Below, piece by piece: positions 40,670 through 47,514 of a stretch of DNA of 50,653 nt. This DNA is from Actinokineospora sp. NBRC 105648 (GTDB lineage Bacteria > Actinomycetota > Actinomycetes > Mycobacteriales > Pseudonocardiaceae), in contig NZ_BSTR01000057.1 in the NCBI RefSeq assembly GCF_030269645.1, forward strand, positions 1 to 50,653, read 5' to 3'. How positions within the stretch are numbered: the stretch's first letter is position 1; each line of letters begins with the position of its first letter. The position numbers and the translations under genes are program-made. The notes beneath the pieces are model-generated. The model made no database searches and had not been told where the DNA came from. It saw only the letters and a list, made by a program, of their open reading frames with translations.

Positions 40670-41044
40670 TCACATCTCGTGGATCTCCACTGTGAAGCCC
40701 CGCGCCAGCACCGACTGCAGACAGCCGACGTGCGCCCCGACGTACTGCGCCGCCGCACTCTCCTCGCGCGTGCGCAGGGCGATGTCGATGCGGTCGGTCA
40801 GCACCGGGTGACTGCTGTGGATGCAGCAACCACGTGATCGCTCGTCCCCGGCGACGTCGAAGCCGGGCGCCAAGACTGACCGCAGGCAGCTCGGGTGGGC
40901 ACCGAGATACTGCCGTGCCGGACTCTCGTCACGGGCGCGCAGTGCCATGTCGAGATAGTCAGGAAGCTCGGGGTTCTTGCCACAGAAGCAGCACCGCATC
41001 AGGGGACCGGTCAGGGTGACACCGAATCCGGTCAGTCGAACCAC
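40670..41044 (-). CDS. Two-domain CCxCG protein, copies 3 and 4 fused
   Basis: 124 aa from GTG 41044, which overlaps the previous gene; ATG 40999 (MRCCFCG) is possible. The first domain has RCCFCGKNPELPDYLDMALR and ARQYLGAHPSCLRSVLAPGF; the second begins SRGCCIHSSHPVLTDRIDIALR, in which CxCG has decayed to CCIHSS, and continues AAQYVGAHVGCLQSVLARGF with tail TVEIHEM. Two copies of the same domain were fused by losing a stop codon. The less perfect motif in the second half suggests relaxed selection. Confidence 0.65.
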   Translation of the reverse strand: MVRLTGFGVTLTGPLMRCCFCGKNPELPDYLDMALRARDESPARQYLGAHPSCLRSVLAPGFDVAGDERSRGCCIHSSHPVLTDRIDIALRTREESAAAQYVGAHVGCLQSVLARGFTVEIHEM

Positions 41045-41196
41045 CAGCCAGAGGCCAACTTCCGCTCCAGACAGAACTCCTGAGCACCGGCGATCTGCGC
41101 AGCGCGATAGCGAACGAACTCGGGTGACTGACGCACCCCCCTGTCGACCTGGTCGCGGATGAACAGGCCGCGACCGGGCCCGGTCCGCTCGCCCAC
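41032..41196 (-). CDS. Hypothetical 54-aa protein
   Basis: 54 aa from GTG 41196, one base after the preceding TGA, missed by length cut-offs. The sequence (LFIRDQVDRGVRQSPEF, YRAAQIAGAQEFCLERKLAS, then GWWFD) reads as a compact helical protein with clear coding character, including a sensible polar/aromatic ending. The 3' end overlaps the CCxCG fusion gene by 13 bp. No family is recognised. Confidence 0.5.
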   Translation of the reverse strand: MGERTGPGRGLFIRDQVDRGVRQSPEFVRYRAAQIAGAQEFCLERKLASGWWFD

Positions 41197-41197
41197 C

Positions 41198-41518
41198 TCA
41201 CCGGTTGGTGGGCGGATCGATGAGCATCTTTTCCAGGTCCCCCACGTGCCGGGCGAGGTCGGTAGTGCGGACAGGCGGCAGAGCAGGCCCCGGTGCCCCG
41301 AAAGTGACCGCGTAGATCATCTCCAGGTCTCCGACCCGAGCGCGGAAGTCATCGTTCCATGACTTGTCGGCGGTCTCCACCTGGTCCGCCAATGCCTCAA
41401 GATCGGAGATGAGGCGACCAAGTCCGACCACACCTTTCCGGAAGCCGTCGAGCCGATCCCGCATCAGGTCGTACTGCCGTGCCGCACGCCGCCTGGAGTC
41501 GCCCGATTCGTCCATCAT
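41198..41518 (-). CDS. Helical protein of the small-gene array
   Basis: 106 aa; ATG 41518 overlaps the stop of the upstream fragment. It is rich in Asp, Arg and Leu with predicted amphipathic helices (AARQYDLMRDRLDGFRKGVV, LISDLEALADQVETAD, DDFRARVGDLEMIYAV), and could form a coiled coil. It has no signal peptide. Its coupling to the possible toxin fragment upstream is what would be expected of an immunity protein, but this is inference. Confidence 0.58.
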   Translation of the reverse strand: MMDESGDSRRRAARQYDLMRDRLDGFRKGVVGLGRLISDLEALADQVETADKSWNDDFRARVGDLEMIYAVTFGAPGPALPPVRTTDLARHVGDLEKMLIDPPTNR

Positions 41519-41709
41519 CCGATTATCGTGACCACATTCCTCGTCGCGATGTCCACCACGACTCTGACCCTGTTCAAGGGATCAGTGTAGACGAGGGTGT
41601 CCACGGTGTTGCCTGCGCTCGTCTCACCGCAGCCAATCGCGGTAGTCGATCGTTCGATACCGACGAAATCGCGCCAAATCGCCCACGGAGTCGATGTGCG
41701 CCGGCACAC
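41515..41709 (-). pseudogene. Possible toxin C-terminus remnant
   Basis: A 64-codon frame ending in NTVDTLVYTDPLNRVRVVVDIATRNVVTIIG. The beta-hairpin style of this ending (RVVVD-x-RNVVTI) is typical of the C-termini of polymorphic or Rhs-type toxins, where a short strand pair closes the domain. No N-terminal delivery region, WXG or Rhs repeat lies upstream; the next 40 bp are AT-richer and the following gene is unrelated. It may be a fragment left by recombination. Its stop overlaps the start of the next gene. Confidence 0.4.
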
Positions 41710-41749
41710 AACAGGCGGGTTTTTGATCTGCCCTTTTCTTGCCGTTTAC

Positions 41750-42772
41750 TCAGCCGAGGTCAGCGGCGCTGCGCCAGGCTTGCGTGGCCAGTGCGGAGGC
41801 TTGGGCTGCGAAGGAAGCCGGTCTGCGTTCGGTCGTGCCCATCGCGCCCGCGGCCATCCGGGTGTACACGTTTTCCACGATGCACGCCGTTTTCCACCAG
41901 TTGAAGGCCAGGTAGTAGTCGACCGAAACCGGCGCAAGGTCCAGCTGGGTGAAATAGCGGGCGGCCAGTTCGGCGCGGGTGGCGAAACCGGGGACCACCG
42001 TTGGTGGATTGTGCAATGCGGTGTACGAATCGCCGGGTTCGGCCCAGTAGACGAGGAATTGACCGAGATCGGCCAGTGGGTCGCCGACGGTGGTCAGTTC
42101 CCAGTCCAGCACTCCGAGCACGGTCCCGGTGCGGTCGAGCAGGCAGTTGTCCAGGCGGAAGTCGCCGTGCACGATGCCGGTGCGCAGTTGCTCCGGCGCC
42201 AGCTCCACGAGGCGGTCGTGGGCGCGGGCGAGGTCTGGCAGTGGCCGGGTCGCCGTGCGGGTCCAGTTGTCGTGCCACCGGCGCAGTTGCCTCGGCAGGT
42301 AGTCGCGCCGGTCGGCCAGGGTGCCCAGGCCCGCGCGGGCCGGGTCGACCGAGTGCAGCGCGGCGAGCGCGTCGACCACCGCGGGTCCCACCACCGCACA
42401 GTCCACAACGGATAGTCCGGATTGGACAGACGAGGGATCGCGCAAAACCAGGCCGTCCAGGTACTCCAGCATCACGAAGGGGGCGCCGGTCACCTCGACG
42501 TCGGAGCAGATCGCGAGCACCTCGGGTACCGGGACCGCGCCGCGCAGGGCGGTGAGCAGGCGGGCCTCGCGGAGGACGTCGTGGGCGTTGGCGGGGTGCT
42601 CGCCGAGGGGCGGTCTGCGCAACACCCGACGGACACCCGAAGCGTCGGCGACCAGGTAGGTCAGGTTGGAGCGGCCGCCGGTGATGCGGGTGAACGTGAA
42701 CGGCGGACGGGCGGCGGGCAGCGCGGTAGCCAGCCAGTCCGACACCGCCGGGGTGAGTCCGAGCGGGTCCAT
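41750..42772 (-). CDS. APH-type phosphotransferase (ACAD10/11 kinase-domain-like)
   Basis: 340 aa from ATG 42772, with GGAGG six bases upstream. Aminoglycoside-phosphotransferase fold: FTRITGGRSNLTYLV at the N-terminus, VLRRPPLGEHPANAHDVLREARLL with the ATP lysine replaced by an Arg-rich VLRRPP segment as in this family, catalytic Asp204 in HGDFRLDN, and Mg-binding Asp223 in VLDWE. These match the kinase domain of ACAD10/11 and mycobacterial FadE36-like proteins, not antibiotic-resistance enzymes. A KstR2-type operator lies 37 bp upstream, linking it to the steroid operon that carries an ACAD11-type dehydrogenase. Confidence 0.88.
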   Translation of the reverse strand: MDPLGLTPAVSDWLATALPAARPPFTFTRITGGRSNLTYLVADASGVRRVLRRPPLGEHPANAHDVLREARLLTALRGAVPVPEVLAICSDVEVTGAPFVMLEYLDGLVLRDPSSVQSGLSVVDCAVVGPAVVDALAALHSVDPARAGLGTLADRRDYLPRQLRRWHDNWTRTATRPLPDLARAHDRLVELAPEQLRTGIVHGDFRLDNCLLDRTGTVLGVLDWELTTVGDPLADLGQFLVYWAEPGDSYTALHNPPTVVPGFATRAELAARYFTQLDLAPVSVDYYLAFNWWKTACIVENVYTRMAAGAMGTTERRPASFAAQASALATQAWRSAADLG

Positions 42773-42808
42773 CGACGACCTCCGTCCGCGGTTTCCCGGA
42801 CGGACACT

Positions 42809-42822
42809 ACCAAGCGCTTGCT
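42809..42822. promoter_or_regulatory. KstR2-type operator 2 (phosphotransferase gene)
   Basis: ACCAAGCGCTTGCT (plus strand) matches AnCAAGnnCTTGnT exactly and lies 37-50 bp upstream of ATG 42772. Read towards the gene, TAGTGT (42809-42804) overlaps its edge and could be a -10 element, so binding would block transcription. Confidence 0.82.
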
Positions 42823-43031
42823 TGTTTTGGTACCGGGGCGAGCCCGAGAACGCCAAAGTCGACGGACCAGCCCGTGCAGCCTGCCGTCCCGAAGGCCGGT
42901 TCCCTGCCCGCACCTGGCTGGTCCGTCGACGGATCGCGTACGCCGTCGCGCCCGTGATCCCGGGTATCACCTCCCTGGATGGCCTCCACCGCGCGGCTCC
43001 GCCTGCCTACGGTTACCGCCCGCCGAACCGG

Positions 43032-43071
43032 GCGGGTGGCCGGGCGGGGTCTGTCGAACCCGGCCACCCGC
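43032..43071. terminator. Hairpin terminator of the metalloprotease gene
   Basis: A 13-bp stem (GCGGGTGGCCGGG/CCCGGCCACCCGC) with a 14-nt loop starts 6 bp after the metalloprotease stop (minus-strand direction). Together with operator 2 it fills the 305-bp gap to the phosphotransferase gene; no other gene is seen there. Confidence 0.8.
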
Positions 43072-43077
43072 GATCGG

Positions 43078-45270
43078 TCAGGAGGTGGTGACGGCCACGT
43101 TGTCGATCAAGAAGTCGGACGCCAGGTTGGAGTCCTCGACCCCGACGAACCGCAGCGTCACGGTCTTGCCCCGGTAGCTGCTCAGATCGAGCGTGCGCTG
43201 GGTGTAGGCGGTGTTCGCGTCGACGTTGCTGTAGGTCTTCAGCGTGGTCGTGGTGCCCGCGCTGGTGATCTGGACCTTCATCGTGTCGTAGGCGACGGTG
43301 CCGGTCTCCTTCGTGCCGATCCGCAGGTAGTACGCCAGGGTGGCGGTGCTCGCGGTCGACGGGATGGTGATCGACTGGCTGATGGCGTCGGTGTTGGCCG
43401 CGCCGGTGCCGCCGAGCCAGGTGTAGTAGGTGCCGGACTGGGCCGGGTAGTCCGCCCAGGTGCCGATGGCGTTGCCGGTGACGGTCCAGCCGGTGTTACC
43501 GCTCTCGAACCCGCCGTTGGTCACGAGGTTGCCCGTGGTGGGCGGGGTGGTGGTCGTCGGCGGAGTCGTGGTCGTCGGCGGGGTGGTCGTGGTCGTCGGC
43601 GGGGTCGTGGTGGTGGGCGGGTTGGTCGGCGGCGAGGTCGTGCCGGTGCGGTAGTCGATCGTGTGGGTGTACACGAGGTTCTTCGACGTGGTGGAGCTGT
43701 CCATGCCTGCCGCGGACCGGTCGATCAGGAACCACTCCCGGTAGCTGCTGGAGGTGGTCGAGGCCATCTGCTGGAAGGTCTTCAGCGGCCCGCCGTCCAC
43801 CTTGCGCCACAGGTCGATCGTGGCGCCGGCGACGCGGCACTCGACCTGGTCACCGTTCTCCACGTTGGTGTTCGAGCTGGGCTGGTTGGCGTTGAACCAG
43901 GTGGTGGTCATCATGTCGATGTAAGAACCGTCCGGCCAGTAGTACCGGCCGTCACCCATGAGGTAGCCGGCCACCGCGTCGGCGAAGCCCTCGGTCCAGG
44001 CGCAGTTCGTGCCGGACTTGCCGCTGAGGTAGTGCGGGCTCGGGCAGTCGTCGGCAGGCCACCAGCCGCCGTACATGTTGTCCATCAGGGCGTGGCCCGA
44101 CTCGTGCAGCACCAGGTGCTCGGAGTCCGGGTCGGTGTCGCGCAGCGCCACGTACCGGTTCGCCAGGGCCACGGTGTTGTCGAAGAACGGGCCCGCGGTG
44201 CTGCCCGGCTGCCAGTGCAGCGTGATGACGCGGCAGGTGGTGTCGCGGGCGCTCCAGCAGGTGCTCGGACCGTGCGCGTCCCACAGCTTGTTGACGGTGT
44301 CGAAGGCGTGCCAGCCGCGCATGTAGGTGCTGGTCGGCGACGAGGCGCCGAACGCGGCGGTGGTGCCGCCCGCGACGTTGGTCTTGGCCGCGGTGGTGAC
44401 GGTGTAGACCGTGCTGCCCGCGTTGTTGGTCACCCGCCACAGCCCCGAGTCGGCGCTGAACTGGACCCACACCTGGTACATCGAGGTGACGGTCGAGTTG
44501 AAGCAGAGCGAGTAGCTGCCGTCGGAGGTGGAGGTGTAACCGGTCGCGTAGGTGGCGGTGGCGGCCGAGGACGTGGTCTTGCCCAGGACCTGGGCCTTCA
44601 CCCGGCGGCCGGGCAGCCAGGAGCCCGCGGCGTTGGTGTAGGTGAAGCTGCCGGTGGCGCAGATCTGACCCGCGAGCGCCGCGCGGCCCGCGAGGGGTGC
44701 GGAGCCGCCGGGGCGCTCGACCGCGGTGGCCGCGGTCTCGGTGATGCCGGCGTGCGAGGTGCCCGGCTTGTCACCGATGGTGAGGGTGGCGGAGCCGTGC
44801 GCGGACCGGTCCGGCGCGGGGGCGTCGGGGTTGGTCACGTCGGCTTCGATGTTGGTCGGGCCCGCGGCGAGCGCGGTGACGCCGAACTTGACCGTGCGGC
44901 CGCCGGTGGTGAGCTTGAACCGCTGGTCGGCGACCTGGGAGAGGCCGACGGTGCGCGCGGCCGAGAGGCCGGACGAGCCCGCGGCCAGCCGCAGGTTGTC
45001 GGGCAGCCGGACGGCGAGCCTGGCCTGGTTCACCTCCACCTGGGAGCGGATGGTGACGGTGACGGTCGCCGACTCGCCCACCGCGGGGAGCCGGTCGATG
45101 GCGACGTCGGCGGCGACGCAGCTGGGCTGCGCCTCGGCGTCGCTGGAGGAGGGGAGCTGGAGCGAGCACTGGACGGTGTTCGCGGCCGCGGCCGTGTTCT
45201 GCACGAGCAGGGCGGTCGCGCCCGCCGCGACCAGCGCGGCGGAGAGCAGCGCGGGGATCATGGGTTTCAT
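43078..45270 (-). CDS. Secreted zinc metalloprotease with PT linker and C-terminal binding domain
   Basis: 730 aa from ATG 45270, with AAAGGTG eight bases upstream. Signal peptide to about residue 30 (LLSAALVAAGATALLVQNTAAAA). A beta-sandwich region covers about 35-340. The active site is HESGH (389-393), with a downstream glutamate at 427 in WTEGFAD, an HExxH...ExxxD arrangement of gluzincin type. A Pro/Thr-rich linker of about 30 residues follows near 565-600, then a C-terminal jelly-roll of roughly 130 residues (NLVTNGGFESGNTGWTVTG, DFLIDNVAVTTS) of the carbohydrate-binding kind. Cysteines are numerous, as in exported proteins. Protein or glycoprotein degradation outside the cell is likely. 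Confidence 0.88.
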   Translation of the reverse strand: MKPMIPALLSAALVAAGATALLVQNTAAAANTVQCSLQLPSSSDAEAQPSCVAADVAIDRLPAVGESATVTVTIRSQVEVNQARLAVRLPDNLRLAAGSSGLSAARTVGLSQVADQRFKLTTGGRTVKFGVTALAAGPTNIEADVTNPDAPAPDRSAHGSATLTIGDKPGTSHAGITETAATAVERPGGSAPLAGRAALAGQICATGSFTYTNAAGSWLPGRRVKAQVLGKTTSSAATATYATGYTSTSDGSYSLCFNSTVTSMYQVWVQFSADSGLWRVTNNAGSTVYTVTTAAKTNVAGGTTAAFGASSPTSTYMRGWHAFDTVNKLWDAHGPSTCWSARDTTCRVITLHWQPGSTAGPFFDNTVALANRYVALRDTDPDSEHLVLHESGHALMDNMYGGWWPADDCPSPHYLSGKSGTNCAWTEGFADAVAGYLMGDGRYYWPDGSYIDMMTTTWFNANQPSSNTNVENGDQVECRVAGATIDLWRKVDGGPLKTFQQMASTTSSSYREWFLIDRSAAGMDSSTTSKNLVYTHTIDYRTGTTSPPTNPPTTTTPPTTTTTPPTTTTPPTTTTPPTTGNLVTNGGFESGNTGWTVTGNAIGTWADYPAQSGTYYTWLGGTGAANTDAISQSITIPSTASTATLAYYLRIGTKETGTVAYDTMKVQITSAGTTTTLKTYSNVDANTAYTQRTLDLSSYRGKTVTLRFVGVEDSNLASDFLIDNVAVTTS

Positions 45271-45529
45271 CGCAGGGCACCTTTCGGACGGCGAGACCGC
45301 CGTCACCACAGGGGGACGCCCGAAAGAATGACCACCGCTCGTGGCTGAGGGCAATGTCACGGCCCGATGAAATTACTGTCCGTCATATTCCGTGAAATCC
45401 TCGACCGTCGAGGGATGTCCGTTCCGCCGTTTGGGGGGCAATTCAACGCGGTACGCACGCCGCTGCCCGGTCACCGAACACCGCCCAGACTGTGGAAACT
45501 GTGAAAAGCCCGCGAGCACGTGGCGTAGC
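45271..45529. other. Upstream region of the metalloprotease gene
   Basis: 259 bp. Bases 45360-45415 are clearly AT-richer (GAAATTACTGTCCGTCATAT) and probably hold the minus-strand promoter of the metalloprotease. No gene is supported. Confidence 0.4.
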
Positions 45530-46459
45530 TCACCAGTGCCAGCGCGTGCCCACGATGCCCGGCGGCACGTCGCGGCCGAACTGCAGCGTGGTCCGCGAGG
45601 GGCCCAGCGGCAGCGAGCCCGCGATGGTCTCGGGCGCGCTGAGGTCGGCCTGCCGGTAGCTGTGGCACCGCGCGGGCGGCTTCCCGGCGAACTCCACCTG
45701 CTGGCTGTACCCGGCGGCCCGGCGGAAGAACTGCCGGTAGCAGTAGTCGATCCGGTGGCCGGGGGTCTCCATGACCTCGTACTCGATCACCGCGTGGTCA
45801 CCGGCGTGCAGCGGCCGGTCCAGCAGCAGTTCCATGGAGATGCGCCCGATCTCCGGCTCGGCGGCCGTCCGGCCGACCCGGCAGAAGCGGACGTCGGTCA
45901 GCACGGGCAGCACCACGGGCGCGTGCCCCTGGTACTTGAGCACGCACTTGGTCACGGTGCCGGTCTCGCCGCGCAGCACCAGCCGGGAGCGCACGCCGTG
46001 GCCCGCCCGGTCCTCGTCCACGGTGAACAGGTCGTGCGCGTTGGCCAGCACGAAGGTGCCGTCGTCGGGGTCGTCGAACGGGGAGGAGAACACCGGGCTG
46101 GTCGCCGGCGCCGGGCGGTTGAGCCAGCGGCCACGCGGGCGCGGCGGGCCGAGCAGGGTGATCAGGGAGGTGACGGGCAGGCCGAGGACCCGCTCGAGCG
46201 AGCGCACGGCGCGCAGCGACTCGGGCCGCTCCGGCCGCCGGACGTTGCGCCGCCAGTAGCTCAGCGTGGCCAGGCTGACGTCGACGCCCTGTTCAGCGAG
46301 CCGGTGGCGCACCCGGTCGAGGGTCAGGCCGCTCGACGCGATGGCGGCGTCGAGGGCCTCGGCGAAGGTGCCCGAGCGCAGCGCCCTGGTCAGCTCCCGC
46401 GAGTGCGCGGTACCGCGAGCGGGCTGTGCGGCTGGGCGGCCGTCCGATGGCGATGACAT
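45530..46459 (-). CDS. HTH-domain protein of unknown ligand
   Basis: 309 aa from ATG 46459, with GGGAGG eight bases upstream. Residues about 25-100 contain a helix-turn-helix (FAEALDAAIASSGLTLDRVRHRL, SLATLSYWRRNVRRPER) of XRE type. The remaining roughly 180 residues look like a beta-sandwich (GVRSRLVLRGETGTVTKCVL, HRIDYCYRQFFRRAAGYSQQVEF). This architecture recurs in actinobacteria as an uncharacterised family. It is divergent from the ABC transporter operon, but the operator in the gap fits KstR2 and not an XRE protein, so a role in transporter control is uncertain. Confidence 0.75.
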   Translation of the reverse strand: MSSPSDGRPAAQPARGTAHSRELTRALRSGTFAEALDAAIASSGLTLDRVRHRLAEQGVDVSLATLSYWRRNVRRPERPESLRAVRSLERVLGLPVTSLITLLGPPRPRGRWLNRPAPATSPVFSSPFDDPDDGTFVLANAHDLFTVDEDRAGHGVRSRLVLRGETGTVTKCVLKYQGHAPVVLPVLTDVRFCRVGRTAAEPEIGRISMELLLDRPLHAGDHAVIEYEVMETPGHRIDYCYRQFFRRAAGYSQQVEFAGKPPARCHSYRQADLSAPETIAGSLPLGPSRTTLQFGRDVPPGIVGTRWHW

Positions 46460-46582
46460 CCGCGAACCTCCCGGACGGCGGGCGTGCGCACCACTATCTG
46501 CACCGCGCTCACGTTTGTCCAGCCCCCGCCACGGGTCCGGGGCAGGTCGATCTTCGTCCGAAAAATCCCGATCGACAGATGT

Positions 46583-46596
46583 ACCAAGCGCTTGGT
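46583..46596. promoter_or_regulatory. KstR2-type operator 3 (ABC transporter operon)
   Basis: ACCAAGCGCTTGGT is a full 14-bp palindrome and an exact match to AnCAAGnnCTTGnT, 60-73 bp upstream of GTG 46656. TACAGT (46605-46610) follows it by eight bases, the same hexamer seen beside operator 1, and is a candidate -10 box. Confidence 0.85.
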
Positions 46597-46655
46597 TGGT
46601 CGGTTACAGTGCGTCCTACGACACAGGCGTCGCGCAGCGAGGAGGTAGGGCGCAG

Positions 46656-47513
46656 GTGACCTCAATCTGGTCCGGTTTGGCGATCGGCGCGGTGTACGCG
46701 CTGGTCGGCATCGGCTACAACTTGGTCTTCATCGCGTACACGACCTTCAACTTCGCGCACGCGCAGCTCATGATGTTCGGCGTCTTCGTGACCTACTGGG
46801 GCCTGGTGGTCGCCGAGCTCCCGGTCCTGCTGGTGCTGCTCATCGCGGCCGTGGTGGTCGGACTGGTCGCGCTGGTCGAGGAGCTCATCGCGATCCGGCC
46901 GGTCAAGGGCATCCACGCCCACCTGGTCACCACGCTGGGCATGGCGACCCTGCTCGACGGGGTCACCCGGCTCATCTGGGGCGACCAGGTGCTCAAGGTG
47001 CCGCCCGCGGTGCCCGACGCGACCTGGACCGTCCTGGGCGGTCGGGTCAGCGTGGTCGAGGTCGGGCTGATCGCGTGCGTCATCGCGGTCACCGCCGCCC
47101 TGACCGTCTACAGCAGACGGTCGCTCACCGGGCTGGCCATGCTCGCCATGGCCGAGGACCGCGACGCCGCGCTGCTGCGCGGGATCGATGTGAAACGGCT
47201 CGCCCTGGGGGTGTTCGTCTTCGCGGGTGTGCTCGCCGGGGCCACCGGCCCGCTGGTGGGGCCCAAGACGTTCGCGGTGGCCACGCTCGGCGCGGCGTTG
47301 GCGCTCAAGGGTTTCGTCGCGGTGGCGATCGGCGGCTTCGGCAGCCTGCACGGCGCGCTCATCGGCGGGTTCGTGGTCGGGCTGGTGGAGTCGCTGACCG
47401 GGCGCTGGCTGGGCAGCCAGTTCCCGACGATCGCGGTGTTCGCCGTGCTGGTGCTGATCCTGCTGCTCAAACCCGCCGGCCTGTTCGGCACGACCCGGGA
47501 GAGGGTGGTCTGA
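46656..47513 (+). CDS. LivH-type ABC transporter permease
   Basis: 285 aa from GTG 46656, with GAGGAGGT nine bases upstream. Inner-membrane permease of the branched-chain-amino-acid (HAAT) family: the N-terminal GLAIGAVYALVGIGYNLVF, TFNFAHAQLMMFGVF, and the EAA-like VAIGGFGSLHGALIGGFVVG near residues 225-245 are diagnostic. About eight membrane helices. The substrate of such systems ranges from amino acids and urea to aromatic and steroid-like acids and is set by a binding protein not found in this window. A KstR2-type operator upstream suggests steroid-derived acids. Confidence 0.93.
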   Translation: MTSIWSGLAIGAVYALVGIGYNLVFIAYTTFNFAHAQLMMFGVFVTYWGLVVAELPVLLVLLIAAVVVGLVALVEELIAIRPVKGIHAHLVTTLGMATLLDGVTRLIWGDQVLKVPPAVPDATWTVLGGRVSVVEVGLIACVIAVTAALTVYSRRSLTGLAMLAMAEDRDAALLRGIDVKRLALGVFVFAGVLAGATGPLVGPKTFAVATLGAALALKGFVAVAIGGFGSLHGALIGGFVVGLVESLTGRWLGSQFPTIAVFAVLVLILLLKPAGLFGTTRERVV

Positions 47514-47514
47514 C

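Noticed and set aside
41750..42772. Aminoglycoside-resistance phosphotransferase
   Set aside because: The fold is APH-like, but sequence, operator and context fit the ACAD10/11 kinase group.
42979..45348. 789-codon plus-strand frame
   Set aside because: Antisense to the metalloprotease; consists of Val/Gly/Arg runs without motifs.
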